From Paralvinella palmiformis (taxonomy: Eukaryota > Annelida > Polychaeta > Terebellida > Alvinellidae), in the NCBI GenBank assembly GCA_025642065.1, contig JAODUP010000504.1, positions 180,001 to 244,000 of the forward strand: DNA of 64,000 bases, given 5' to 3'. Below are positions 11,571-24,938 of the stretch, piece after piece. A program made the translations under genes and the position numbers. Under the pieces are notes generated by a model. It was not told where the DNA came from. It made no database searches and saw only the letters and a program-made list of their open reading frames with translations. Each line of letters begins with the position of its first letter. Positions within the stretch are counted from its first letter, which is position 1.

Positions 11571-11867
11571 TCACCTCATTTCGTAGGCGTTGACCTGCGT
11601 CACCTGGGTAAAGTGCGAATAGTATGCCGACTGGCCGTCCTTACCGCAGTGGAGTAGCCGCTTGAAGGCGCGCCGGAACTTCACCGACATGGCGTTGTAG
11701 AGGATCGGGTTGATGGCGCTGTTCATGTAGACCATGACCCGGGTCAGCAACAGGAACCAGAAGTCGGTGTATCGGACGCTGGCGAACGAGTTGTAGACGA
11801 CGTAGACCCGGTAGGGCATCCACAGTACAGCGAACATCCCGACCACGATAGCCAACATCTTAATGAC
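11571..11867 (-). CDS. TRHR: TRH receptor-like GPCR, 3' coding exon (TM6, TM7, C-tail)
   Basis: Encodes residues 307-404 of a thyrotropin-releasing-hormone-receptor-like GPCR, a plasma-membrane peptide receptor whose vertebrate relatives signal through Gq/11. The exon opens after a consensus acceptor (ctcatttcag, ending at 11868) in phase 0 with VIKML. TM6 has LWMPYR (321-326), where Trp322 and Pro324 form the toggle region and Tyr325 matches the TRH-contacting tyrosine of mammalian TRHR. TM7 begins with Arg349, matching the essential TRHR arginine, and continues to [10 protein letters not shown] with the NPxxY motif at 359-363. Helix 8 (FRRAFKRLL) ends with Cys380, a possible palmitoylation site. 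The C-tail ends AYEMR and is short; vertebrate TRHR tails are longer. The stop TGA lies at 11571-11573. The sequence ATGAG|GTGACT across the stop resembles a splice donor, so a longer isoform is conceivable. Orthology to TRHR is strong. The ligand in this animal is inferred only. Confidence 0.93.
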   Translation of the reverse strand, partial: VIKMLAIVVGMFAVLWMPYRVYVVYNSFASVRYTDFWFLLLTRVMVYMNSAINPILYNAMSVKFRRAFKRLLHCGKDGQSAYYSHFTQVTQVNAYEMR

Positions 11868-11917
11868 CTGAAATGAGACGTCCAGATCGGTGTAGATGTG
11901 GAGTGATGATGACAGGA

Positions 11918-11920
<3 letters not shown>

Positions 11921-11966
<46 letters not shown>

Positions 11967-12006
11967 TTGTGTGTGTATGTGTGTGTATGTGCGTATGTGT
12001 GTGTGT
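11921..12006. repeat. (TA)n(TG)n compound microsatellite
   Basis: TA tract 11921-11948, then GT/TG to 12006. It starts only about 50 bases inside the intron from the exon B acceptor. Confidence 0.95.
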
Positions 12007-12177
12007 TAGAAATAGAAAAACAGATGGACGAATGAAAGACATGGAATGAAGAAAAGAAACAAAAACAAAACAAAAACAGAGAGAAAGAAATTAACAAATA
12101 AAAGGAATCAATAACAACGGTTTTTAAAAATAAGGAAATAATATAAAAGAGAGGGAGAAATTAAGTAAAACAGAAGG

Positions 12178-12210
<33 letters not shown>

Positions 12211-12212
12211 AC

Positions 12213-12302
<90 letters not shown>

Positions 12303-12391
12303 GGCATGCATACAGGCATGCAGACAGGCATGCAGACAGGCATGCATGCAGACAGGCATGCAGACAGACAGCAGACAGACAGACAGACAGA
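12178..12391. repeat. (ACAG)n array with GCATGCAGACAG derivative
   Basis: About 30 ACAG units (12178-12300), then several copies of a longer unit containing GGCATGCAGACA (12301-12362), then ACAG again. Reading frames over it (Cys-Leu-Ser-Val) are repeat translations. Confidence 0.95.
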
Positions 12392-12433
12392 CTCACATAC
12401 ATGCACGCACGGACGCACCACACACACAACACA

Positions 12434-12436
<3 letters not shown>

Positions 12437-12468
<32 letters not shown>
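12437..12468. repeat. (AG)n microsatellite
   Basis: About 15 AG dinucleotides. The following 12469-12930 is unique intronic sequence without recognised features. Confidence 0.9.
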
Positions 12469-12470
<2 letters not shown>

Positions 12471-12930
12471 TGTAGAACGAAAGAGAGAATATGTTGACAA
12501 GAAAACATTCCCAGTAATATAGAAATAACACCATTATAGATTAGACGTTACTGTCTAACTCATTATTGTCCAGTAGATTACACATCTCGAGTGGGGGGAG
12601 AAGGTGTGGGGGATGGTGAGATTTACAGGCATTTCATCGTTCATTTAGTCTACCAAAGTCGTAAAGTAATTTGCATTTACGTTTCGATGTTGTTTCTGAT
12701 GACGAGTTTTATGTCATCATCTTTTCAAGACCAAAGAAGACGATGACAGTAGGTTTTTTTCGTATTTTTTTCAGTACCGTCGAACAATTTGAAGTTTGAA
12801 TTATTAAACAAGATAGAAACACGACGTTATCTGGTATCCGAATCACGCCAGGTGCTAATTTATTATCTACCCGGGAAGTGATAAGCCGTAGATCGGTTCT
12901 GAACGAAAACTCTAGCCGAGTGCACGTCTT

Positions 12931-13092
12931 CGATGATGATGATGGAGGATGTTTTACGGCCACTTTTGTGGAGAAGGTAATGAAGCCAAGTGAAAGATGA
13001 AACGCCCCTCAGATATGCCCACGCCGACATTCGAACTCAGGTGGTAGTGATCTGCGGGCCAACGCGCTACTAACTAGACCACAGAGGCACCC
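12931..13092 (-). mobile_element. tRNA-derived SINE, family A (internal deletion)
   Basis: On the minus strand it reads gggtgcctctgtggtctagt with a tRNA-like A-box region, then gagttcgaatgtcggcgtgg as the B-box region, then the family-A body and a (ATC)n-like tail. Part of the body (cattacatttggaggtcgct through tagcctacc) is deleted compared with the copy at 15111. Confidence 0.8.
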
Positions 13093-13843
<751 letters not shown>

Positions 13844-14030
13844 ACATATGTATAGTACTTTTTTATTTGTTCTGTAGCATATTTAAATGATCAGATGGAT
13901 GTACGCAGTTTTGCCGTCTTTGACTGACCACTTGCTAAGTTTATGAATCTAAATTGTTATTATAACATATATTCATTGATTAAGACAAACAAAAAGACAT
14001 AATCACCCCTCCCCCACACACAAAAATAAA

Positions 14031-14032
14031 AC

Positions 14033-14091
<59 letters not shown>

Positions 14092-14093
14092 CT

Positions 14094-14145
<52 letters not shown>

Positions 14146-14250
14146 CACATATATATATTATATATAATAAAAAAATAATATATATATATATATATAAAAC
14201 AACCACCCCACTCCCATATTCAGTACTGCGAGCGAAGACCAAAGCACACC

Positions 14251-14284
<34 letters not shown>
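14031..14284. repeat. (CA)n, (TA)n and (CT)n cluster
   Basis: CA-rich tract 14031-14146, TA-rich 14149-14196 and pure CT 14251-14284, with a short unique spacer between the last two. Confidence 0.95.
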
Positions 14285-14288
<4 letters not shown>

Positions 14289-14567
14289 AGCATTCCTGAT
14301 ATGAAAGATAGACAGCAATTTGGCCATTCATCATATTACAAATACAACGCAGTATTATAGCTGAGCAGATTGCATCTATATCGTCGCACATCTAACAGTC
14401 CAACGAGTCATTTAGTGGACAATCCCTCAAGTCCAGAACTATACAACACCAGGTCGGTAGATGTCGCAGCAATTACGTAAGAAAACATTGGCTTTCTGTC
14501 GGCGCCAGAATCCGGTTAACTTGCAGTTTATATGGGTCCCATCTAGGATCGGCTAGTAGGACGGGGA

Positions 14568-14584
14568 GGGGGGGGGGGGGGGGG
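14568..14584. repeat. 17-base poly-G tract
   Basis: Uninterrupted run of 17 G, followed by GGA-rich sequence. The longest of several G homopolymers in the window. Confidence 0.9.
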
Positions 14585-14604
14585 AGGATTGTGAGGAGGG
14601 GTGT

Positions 14605-15110
14605 CTAAAATATCCCTATTTGTCTCGGGGAAGTGGATCCTCTCCGACAGTCGTATCCTACCCATTTATCGCTGTCGGGACGACGGCACGAATCAGCGCC
14701 ATTCCAGACGCGATGCTATCCGGAGATATCCGAACCGAAGCGTGTTTAATATCACTCGGAGCGCCGTCAGCCAATCAAAAGTCGATGCGGCGCGGTAAGA
14801 GGCTCCGGACGAATGAATAATGGTATCTCGCCACTCGCTCCGTGCCACCTCCTCGATCAACGTTCAGGATTGGTCCGGACGACGGCGGACCGAACGATCC
14901 CGATCGATGGGGGCAGCCATTCCAATGACATAATTTCGAGGAATAGACCGCAAATAGGTGAAATAACTCGACGATGCTCTCGGGATGTTGTTGTTGTTGT
15001 TGACAGTTTGTTCGGTAACAAATGAGGGGGGGGGGTTATTTTTATCAAAACGCTCGTTGCCGGCCTAGAAGAGCTAAACTAAGTACACTGTCTGTGTCGA
15101 GTCAACGATG
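14605..15110. other. Repeat-poor CpG-bearing intronic island
   Basis: Higher GC and CpG content than the surroundings and no simple repeats apart from a short (TTG)n near 14988-15002. Short frames in several phases, none recognised. Possible regulatory DNA, inferred from composition only. Confidence 0.35.
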
Positions 15111-15310
15111 GGGGCGCCTCCGTGGTTCAGTTGGTAGTGCGTTGGACAACAGATCAACACCACCTGAGTTCGAATCTCGGCGTGGGCATATCTGAAGGTT
15201 GTTTCGTCTTTGACTTCGCTTCATTACATTTGGAGGTCGCTCGGCCCATTTAGCCTACCATGTGCACAACAGTGGCCGTACAACACCAATCATCATTATC
15301 ATTTTCATCG
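15111..15310 (+). mobile_element. tRNA-derived SINE, family A (best copy)
   Basis: Starts GGGGCGCCTCC, has an A-box TGGTTCAGTTGG (15122-15133) and a B-box in gagttcgaatctcgg (15167-15181). The body then runs tctgaaggttgtttcgtctt, ggaggtcgctcggcccattt, agcctaccatgtgcacaaca and gtggccgtacaacaccaat, with tail catcattatcattttcatcg. About 190-200 bp. It serves as the reference for the other family-A copies. Confidence 0.88.
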
Positions 15311-16465
15311 AGTCAATGATGAAATAAAAAATTATCATCTGAAATATGTAATTTTCACCGAAGTTATGATGACTGACTTAATATTACATCACACAACGTC
15401 AATAATCCGTGAGAATGGTTAAGACGCCGTGTATTAATTTTTGCGAACCCACCCAAAAAACAATTACTATAATTAGGTTGACGTATTAGCGATATAAACG
15501 AAATTAATTTTATACCTAGGACACCGAAATACAAAAGCTTCCGGTTGGACGAGAAACGGCAATTAAACCAGCAACGAGCGACGAGAGGTTTAAAGATAAC
15601 GGCAACGTGAAGATGTTCGTGGCGGAGCCGGTAGCGTCCACCGATGGGAATGCGGGGTTCGGTTCCGGCATCCCTCTCTCTGAGACGAGGAGATGACCAT
15701 CCACTTCCGGTCGCCGCCAGCCTTTATCCGTCCGCTAGCTAATTGCCGGTTGAAATGCGCATACGGAGAGCGTTTATACTAAAACGGTCGAATTAATAGA
15801 GCCATACCGCAGCTCGAATGCAGCATTCCCACTAAATACATTAGTGCTGACTGAGCAGCCCAGTCCACGATTAGATTATTGCGCCCGGTGTCCGGATGCA
15901 GCGCGCCGTAGTCTCTACTTCGACGATAGGCGGCGCCCCGAGTCGATGATGATCCATATTAATTAGGCCGCGAGGCAACTCCCTCGGTGTAATCGCCGTC
16001 TAGGGTCTGTAATCAGGAGCGTAATCGGACCGCGTTCAGAGTTTTCCAAGTGGCAGCTGTTTCCGCCTTTGCTTTTTTAAATAGGTTCACGACCCGATTA
16101 GCAGCTTTTAGGCTTTGACCTTAGACCAAAGTGTTCCGAAGCGTACTGGATGCGTGGGTTCCGATTGGCCATCACGGGAAGAGGGTAGGGATCGTGGCTG
16201 TGTTGTCGACGGTGCTTCTTACGAGGCAGGGATTGTATTTTGCGGCACGAGAACTGTTTGATCGCTGCAGAGTTTTTCGTGAAAAGGGACGTCTAATTCG
16301 AATTATGCGTCATTTTATTCGTCTCTGTCACTATATGTCTGCATTCTATTTATGAAATTTTTAGTATCGCGAAATCCTTCCTTAATAAACTTCTTCATTT
16401 CTGTAAACTAAATCGGTACGATTTTCATAATATTGTTCATGGTGTTGGTGATTGCAAATATCATT
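15311..16465. other. Repeat-poor intronic island
   Basis: The segment 15520-16130 is CpG-bearing, lacks simple repeats and contains many TAAT-type homeodomain-like cores (ccgctagctaattgccgg, attaattaggccgcg, gtaatcggaccgcg). No coding evidence. Enhancer-like character is inferred only. Confidence 0.35.
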
Positions 16466-16466
16466 C

Positions 16467-16469
16467 TAA

Positions 16470-16507
<38 letters not shown>

Positions 16508-16534
16508 ATAGTTAGAAGTAGCAGCAGTAGTAGC

Positions 16535-16573
<39 letters not shown>

Positions 16574-16600
16574 CAAATAAATAAATAAATAAATAAGTGA
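16467..16600. repeat. (TAG)n, (AAT)n and (AAAT)n cluster
   Basis: About 13 TAG/GTA units (16467-16507), AAT 16534-16570, then AAAT 16570-16598. Confidence 0.9.
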
Positions 16601-16866
16601 ATAAATGATGAAGATGATGACTGTGATTATGATGATGATAATATTATTGTTACAAAAAAGAAGACAACATTTAGGAGCTAGTCATGTGTGCTTAAGACAA
16701 CAACACATTTAATGTGCGCTAACATCCCCTTTGTTGAAGAAGCCATTTTTCGAACATACACACAGGTGTCCGTCTTAGAGTAGTGCCCCGAACTGCCGAT
16801 ACACAAAACAACAAACAAACAAAAACACACATATATACACGCACGCATACGCATACACCCACACCA

Positions 16867-16869
16867 GCG

Positions 16870-16937
<68 letters not shown>
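16867..16937. repeat. (CA)n microsatellite
   Basis: About 33 CA units. Flanking 16600-16866 and 16938-17390 hold no recognised gene. Confidence 0.95.
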
Positions 16938-16940
<3 letters not shown>

Positions 16941-17387
16941 AGACACAGAGAGACACACTAACACAGCACTATTTCTACCTGTTTCTTTTTGCTGGTGAAG
17001 TTCATCTGAAATACAGAATGAAACTAGATAGAACTACAGACATAGTAGACAGATGAGATGAACTGATAGCGAGGCGAAGCAAACCGAAATCAAATAAGGA
17101 AATGCACGGACAAAGCGGCGTACACATCAACGAGACTAAACCGGGGGATTGGACAGGGATCGGCTTATTTGGCATTAAGCCGTCTTCAGCGAGGTACGTC
17201 ATTACTAAAGCTTTTGATTTGTTGTGGGATAGTCACCTCGGGGCATAACTCGCTTGCTTTAAGGATAAAGTCGTTGTTTATGGCCATAATGCCGATGTCA
17301 GTATGATGTGCCGTGGCTTATACTGCTCAAAGTGTTGTGAGTCCATTTTCTTCAACCCTCCAACTTACTTTCTCCAATTTACACATC

Positions 17388-17911
<524 letters not shown>

Positions 17912-17959
17912 GTAGAAATTATGTGTGTTTGTGTGTGTGTGTTTTGTTTGAGCATGCAA

Positions 17960-19810
17960 TGTTGAGTAAACGGATTGATTGATTGAACACGCATCCAGTA
18001 AGACAACAAACGAGTTAGCGAAGCAGCGAGCGTCAGTCATCAAACCATCGTCGACGCAGATGACCAATAGAATGAGCGATAGACTCTCATCCTATGACAC
18101 CACTGAACGAATAAGATGAGAAGATAGCAAGTTAAAGGAAGTGAGAGGAAGCGACGCAGACCACTCGGTTAACCGTCGATCCATCTCCGGCACTTGTCAT
18201 GTGACCTAGAAGCCGTTATTTTCGGCACGAATGCGACGTCATCGGTCATAATTCTGCAATCCGTTTGTCGGCCTGTTCGCTTCTTTGTTCTCCGGAATGT
18301 CAGCTAGGTTACTGCAACACTTCGCCGACGATCGAGCGCATCAAAGGAGACCCCGGAGGTGTGGGCCCCTGCGCGGCCATTACCGATGATGACGGTGTCA
18401 CGTGGCCGTCGATTATTATTGGGAAGTTCCTCGCTCGGTAGTCGACAACTCGAAGGCTGACAGCTTGCTGGATCGGTGACTTGAGACAAAAGTTGGAATT
18501 CCCCTATTATTTAAAGACGATCACCAATGAGGCATCATGATTTAAGAAAAACGCTCTTGTTCAGATAGCACGATTTATGCGTTCTAGGTTTGTGCCGGGG
18601 TGGGTTTTTTCTCTTCAGATTTCATCTAGAGTATTACTCATAAAAGTAATTTTGAGAAATCTCTGGCATTATCGTAAGACCACTTAAACGGCTTGTATTT
18701 AGAGGTGGAGATCTAAGAACTTTACTTTCGTTTTAGATTTATGAGCATACTTGTTCTAAGCATTCAGTGGCATTCGCAGACGTTACGCGTTGCTTCTGCG
18801 AATTCAGTTCTCCCCATACTGCTAAAGAACACACACACATATATATTGTGCACTATACGTGTCTTTAGAGGGACGACGTTTAGTTGATAGGTCTGGGAAT
18901 CCAGCATTTAAATGACTCTAGCAGACACAGTACGCTCTTAAAGCATCAAGTACTCCTGACCCAGGAATAGAAATGCTGCATGGAATCTCTAGCGGTGACA
19001 TTCGGCACAGCATGTGTGTTTTGTATATTTTATACAACAAGTTTAGTTGCATATACAATTCACCTTAATAGTATGTGAGAATAGATTAATATTTCCTAGT
19101 TCCAGTTATGTCCAATCTGTAGTATGGCATTTATGGCTAGCCCTAGTCTGTTTGTCATAAATAACATTTAAACACGCCATTATAACTATAATTTGAATAA
19201 CAGAAGCTAGGTCTGGTTTGAACATATTAATATATAGTTTTAACAGTACCGCCTGCATTAGCACAGATGTCAATTTTTTAATAGCACTTAAGCTATCAGT
19301 TTTAATAGTTGCTGCTTCATAGCCATTGCTCGTTGTACAAACTGACCTTCGAAAACATGCAGTTACAATTAGGGTATAACAGTATGTATAATATTTCTTT
19401 GAAGAAAAATACAGCGACTAAAAAAACTAATAAATAGGGCTACTTAGGCAAACACTATAAATATTCTAACACCTTCCGTGATCTGACTTGGGTGTTTTAC
19501 TTCCAGACTTCGCGACTGTAGGTGTTTCTCTTTTTAGAGTTTTGTTTCGTGACGACTTAGGGACTGGTTAGATAGTATACATGTCTCAGCATGAAGAATC
19601 GCCGCTCTGGGTCGAAGTCGCTGAAGGATCGTTCAGAAGTTGAATTCACGCTACGAGATTCTCCGTGTCAGTGCCTTATTTCACATGACTGAAACGGCCA
19701 CACCCACAAATACACACATTAGTAGATTCGAACCAATCACCTCTGGATTTGTTATAAACCATCCACAACAGTATCACATAATTTACTAAATAAACACCAA
19801 TGAAGCATAC
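17960..19810. other. Unique intronic sequence
   Basis: The segment 18170-18480 is CpG-bearing with a CACGTG E-box near 18400. The remainder is AT-rich. No gene recognised on either strand. Confidence 0.4.
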
Positions 19811-19817
19811 TTAAGCA

Positions 19818-20140
19818 GCTTTGTTGATGGTCTTTTGTTAATATTATTTTGTTAATGGTACTTTGTTAATGGTACTTTGTTAATGATCATTTGGTGATAG
19901 GTTTTTGTAATGATCCAGTGTGAATGGTAAAATACTAACGTTCCCCTATTAAAGGTCCTTTGTTGATGGTCCTTTGTTAATGTTACTTTGTTAACGGTAC
20001 TTTGTTAATGATTCTTTGTTAATGATCATTTGGTGATAGGTCTTTCTAATGATCCAGTGTGAATGGTAAAATACTAACTTTCTCCTATTAAAGGTCCTTT
20101 GTTAATGGTCCTCCGTTAATGGTCCTTTGTTAATAATCCT
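19818..20140. repeat. TTTGTTAATGGT tandem repeats with 139-bp higher-order copy
   Basis: Degenerate 13-base units of the form ctttgttaatggt occur in clusters. A larger block containing taatgatcatttggtgatag and tgatccagtgtgaatggtaa recurs once, 139 bases later (19881 and 20020). Imperfect tandem duplication of a block that itself holds short repeats. Confidence 0.85.
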
Positions 20141-21320
20141 ATGTAAGCATTAATATAAGCCAGAACAAGTTCACTCAGAAATTAGTAAACGATTGATATT
20201 ATCTAAATACAAGCCATAATACATTAACCCACGGAGTGGCTAACGTTACTGAATTGACTTCGATTCAATGCTAGTTTGGTGTAATAGACTGCAGAGAATT
20301 TAAAAGAGTCAACCGCGAGGTTGATAAGTCCCTGGCATAAAGAACAGTTCAGATTACTAATTTCAGTTTTCATGCTGAAATGCATAACAACTACCGATAT
20401 CAGTTTCGGGGATATTTAAGACTTCATAAAATGTCTCTCCATAACAAACGGCGCAAACTTATCATGTTAACAGGAGTTATTCCTCTTGATAGTAAATTCT
20501 CCATCTTGCTTTTCTCTCAAAGCTCGTCCTCCGATGGTACAGTCGATAGACCAAGTTTGTGGGGTGTTTCACCAAAGAGACCAAACAAACATTATTTCAC
20601 TAGAATATATTGGATATCGTGCCCGAGACATGACATAAATGGAACATCCGAGACAGTTCACGGGGAACATCTATTTAAAAAGATGGTTTCTGCGAAATGT
20701 CTGAGATCCTGCAAAGAACGATACCAATGAAGGATCGTGGTATGGTAAAGATAAAGACACAGCTAATGGCGGATACGGTCAATTTAGGCCAAACTACACG
20801 TGTTGTCGCTCGCATTGGCAATACAAATACAAAGTTGCGGAACATGGTTAGGGTCCATAATAAAGTTCGAGTAGATTAGCAGAGACGTGCTAGACAATAA
20901 ACGTATCATTCTAGATTGTAATGTCAACGCCTATATATGACTGGGTGGAATAAACGGAGTACGGTACATGTTGGTACATTAGCCGTGAACGATTACCGCT
21001 TTGGTCTTTGCCTAATGGCAAACTTCCCAATGTCCAACGGTGTCGCACCAAATGTCACCACTGCTCACATTTGGGACCAGGCCACTAGATCGCTTCTGCC
21101 CGGTTCTTGGGCCACAGAGGATAGCGGGTCGCCAGCAAGACCCCACCCGAGCCATTGTTGTACTAACGAGTTTATGTTTGTCGATGAGCCGTTAGCCTAT
21201 GATTTGGATATTGTTTCAACGGTTGGTAATGCCGTTTGGGGACAGGTCGTGCATTAGGGCCGCTATAGTAGGGATATCCAACGTCGATGGTGAGCGTTTG
21301 TTAATCATAGCACGCGCAGA
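20141..21320. other. Unique intronic sequence with unrecognised ORF
   Basis: A plus-strand frame of 116 residues at 20380-20730 and one of 106 residues at 20937-21257 have no recognisable domain. I do not call them genes. Confidence 0.35.
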
Positions 21321-21323
21321 GGT

Positions 21324-21480
21324 AAGCACACACACGCTTTCACACACCGTCGGACACACACACACACACGCATACATATACGCACACACGCACACACATG
21401 TTCACACACACGCGCACACTTTCAGAGACATATACACACATACGCACGCACACACACGCACACGCACATACACACAAACA
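21324..21480. repeat. Degenerate (CA)n / ACGC-rich tract
   Basis: ACACAC interrupted by ACGC and ACAT units. Low complexity. Confidence 0.85.
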
Positions 21481-21712
21481 CGTTCAAACGTTGACATCGG
21501 CACGTACTTGAGGTGTGTTGTCTGTGATACCGAGTCATGCCGAGAATGGACTCTCGTCACGATAAGAACGACTGATGTTTGGTTTCTCTATATTAATGTA
21601 TTTCTCTGAAACTGTCGCAATCACGTCTAGTCAGATCAATAAGTGATGCTTCGTCTCTGGCGATTTTGGCGCAATGCAAAGTTCGACCCATATGGTGTTA
21701 CCTTCTTGCGCG

Positions 21713-21787
21713 CGCGCACACACACACATACAAATACACACACACACATCGAGAGATAGAAAGAGAGAGAGAGAGAGTCTGACACGT

Positions 21788-21818
<31 letters not shown>

Positions 21819-21832
21819 TACAGACAGACCTT
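21713..21832. repeat. (CA)n, (AG)n and (ACAG)n cluster
   Basis: GCGCGC then CA units (21713-21750), AG units (21764-21777) and about ten ACAG units (21789-21830). Confidence 0.85.
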
Positions 21833-23380
21833 TTAAGCTTGCTATTCAGTGTGATAGACACCAGCGGGCATTGTACCGTTTCTGCACCTGACGCACAATA
21901 CAGCGGGCAGAACCACAGATCCATACACGTATAAATCCGCAAATGCGTGGACTGCAGGGAAATTACCATTGTAATAGCTAAGGGAATACGAAAGCCAAAA
22001 AAAAGGACAAGCGCCTAGATAAACACCGAGTGAACACAAAGGCCTTTAGCAATCGACGACCTTGAAAAGAGCTCATACACACTTGATGTTTTTTCTTCAT
22101 TTGCACACCGACGTCCGACCAACATCCCTCACCTGGGAGAACAGGTAGCATTAGTAGCAGTCACCGACCGAGCAGAGAATCAGAACGCTGTTCGGTTTAT
22201 TACTCTCACGGGGGATCTGCTTTATGAAGCCGGCAACCTACGGGGAGTCGGTATCGCAAAAGAAAAGCCTTTGAACTATTAAACGGTCGCGGAGCTGCTA
22301 CATATTGTATTGAGGCCGGTCCGGATTTAGCCTTATGGCCAGTAAACTATCCCTGATCAAAGGGCTCGAGAAAACATAATGCGACAGGTGTGCCACTAGG
22401 CTGGCAAACGGGCTTCACCCGGTCAGTAAAGCTGGTTTCCTCAGGTCGTACCCGTCTCGCGGACTAACCGGGCACGGGTCGGGTATGCTTAAGGTCAACC
22501 GGGGTTAAGTGCACGTCAAAGCCACTCAGTGCGTATTTAGGCGGTCTTCTGCCGGTATACGGTGACCAGAAGTAAACACCAGCTGACTGTGCCCAACAGC
22601 CGACAGCCAGGGGGTGGTCTCTACCCCAAATTTCAACAAGTGGCAAGGTGGTGCTGGGTAGGAGCGCGTCTTTGCTGGCGGCGTTGGTGATGATGATGAT
22701 CGAGTTGGTGATGTCGGTATTGGTGAGAGTGGGGGTTGGTGATGGTAGTGTTGGCGTTGACAGTGTTAATGGCTGGGTCTAAATTGTGTTTCTGGTAGTC
22801 TTGTATTGGTACCAATGATGATAGCTGCGATGGTTGCCATGCTGGTGATGGTTGTGTTTGAGGTTGAATGGCGACGATGAAGGTTGGGGGAGGTGCAGTG
22901 TTGCGTTGATGATGGTAGCGTCGGTGAGGGTGTCGCTTCGTCTATAGCGTCGACGATCTCCCCGCAGCCGATCGACCACTTCCTATGTAATTGGGATGAT
23001 TAAGCCGAAGCGTTTTGATGATGGTTGAAACATCCCACGGACGGAAGTAATGCTGTGGGGGTACACTACCAACAACGCCACCCGAGAGACTACAGGGTTG
23101 TTGGTATCAATGATGTTTATGGTTATGCAGTTGGTAGAGGTTGTTGCTGTTATTGTTCTTGTCGTTATTTATAGCAATGGTAGAGCTGGTAATGTTGTTA
23201 GTAGTCGTGCAGCTGATAATGTTGTTGGTAGTGAAGATGTTGATGATGAAAGTAATTAAGCTGGTAATGTGTTATATTTCTTGTTGATGATAATCATCAC
23301 CCATCATCAGTATCATCACCCTCATGATACAGCTAATATCGGCGGTGATGGGTTAGTGATAGGGTAACTGATTCAGTTGG
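21833..23380. other. Intronic sequence with degenerate GGT/GAT triplets
   Basis: 22640-23470 is strongly biased to TTG, GGT and GAT triplets on the plus strand without a pure array. The His/Asn-rich minus-strand frames there mirror that bias. No gene recognised. Confidence 0.4.
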
Positions 23381-23470
23381 TTGTGATGATGATGATGATG
23401 ATGATGTGTTGGTTGATGATGATGATGATGATGTGTTGGTTATGATGATGATGATGGCTGATAATGATGG
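23381..23470. repeat. (GAT)n microsatellite, interrupted
   Basis: Three short GAT blocks separated by GTGTTGGTT, suggesting a small tandem unit of GTGTTGGTT plus (GAT)n. Confidence 0.85.
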
Positions 23471-24938
23471 CTAGACCCATTTGTGATTGGGTTAATTGTG
23501 GGAATGGCTCCGGTAGTGTGGACAAAGACATCAGTGAAAGGTCAGGTAAGTGGATTATCGACTTGTTTATATCCCAACTGAGAGGTTTAGCACATCATGA
23601 CTTTAGTACTATAGATGTTCTTACGTACGTACGCGCGCATAAACGCACACCCGCACGCACGCACACACTCATTCAATTTCCACCCGACGGCACATACAGT
23701 TGGTAATGCAGCATATGCTCTCATCGCTTCGATGAGGCTAGCCGGATTTATTAGTCTCTGACCCGGTACATTTACACACACTTTTAAAACACACCGACAT
23801 ACACCTAAGGACGACCCCCGTTTTCTGTCACCTCTGCCCACGCATCTGAGATAATAAATTAACGAATCACCTGCTTTTTGGTGATGTTAGCCAACACGTC
23901 GTTCACAGGGCATCTGGTCTTAATTATCATTATCACCAGCACCATTACCATCACCTGTTGGTGATGGCCTACTCAAGACATGGTCTCACCTACGTTATCC
24001 TATATGTCCAGGTAACCATGAGCTACGATGGCTGGCTAAGCTAGAGTCGGACACCATCCCATTCCCCAGGCCCTATCACCGGAATTGAGCTTTGTCACAT
24101 TATATTAGTATATACACCGCCATCTTTAATGCGCTCGATCCGACTTCCGGGGGTCATGCCGCTTCCGGAAGTCCCGTGCCGTTCCGGATTCTCGCCGAAT
24201 GACTTTTAAACATGGACGTTGAAGCCGTTATAAACACGAGTGGCTCGTGACCGGTCTGACATTGAATGGCGATTCGTATAATGTGACGAGATAAACACGG
24301 ATTTGTCGTGTCACCAATAAGTCCGGGTACGGGCTCAGTAGGGCTCCAGAAATTCCGTTTCCGCGATCAGGTCACACTCATTAAGCGTGCATTAGCAGCC
24401 CGGAGTTGGGCTGTCGGCATCGTGCTGGATTTGTCAATTTGCCAGTCGTAATAGGGTTAGAATTTAGCTGACAGCGAGTAATTATCGAATTTCGCATCGG
24501 ACATCGGGATCCCGCAATCCAGGAGATTCCACATCGCATTACGGGGCGTTCACATGTAGTTGGACGAGAAATTGACTTAATGCCCATCCAACTTAAGATG
24601 ACTGACACACGAACAGGTTCCGCGCACATTGCATACGTAATTGGTGAAGGCACCGCAATTTTCAAGATCCGGTTGGAAATTTATATTTGGAAGGCGCGAA
24701 GAGCCAAATATGTACACCGGCCATGCTATGGGATCGTTTACCTGAAACCTGGCATTTACTGGCAAAGTTCAAAGGAGCCATCGGTGATCATCAACGCAAA
24801 TTACACGGTGTGATATCAGAGGAAACAGCACCATCTGTGTAGAATATACCTCGTGATGACATCGATACTACCTGTTGATGAGTAGATGTCGAGGTTCTTA
24901 TTCAAACCGAATGGTTTTTTGTGTGGGTAACATCTTGG
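23471..24938. other. Unique intronic sequence
   Basis: Mostly repeat-poor. 24120-24560 is CpG-bearing with several TAAT cores. No coding evidence. Confidence 0.35.

Noticed and set aside
11194..11574. 126-residue GC-rich minus-strand ORF overlapping the TRHR stop
   Set aside because: Different phase, Pro/Ser/Arg-rich from base composition, no domain. Relevant only if the donor-like site at the stop were used.
12108..12534. Cys-Leu-Ser-Val and Tyr-Ile or Cys-Val repeat ORFs across the window
   Set aside because: Translations of ACAG, TA and GT microsatellites.
20380..20730. 116-residue ORF in the intron
   Set aside because: No recognisable domain, no splice sites, AT-rich codon use. Chance frame.
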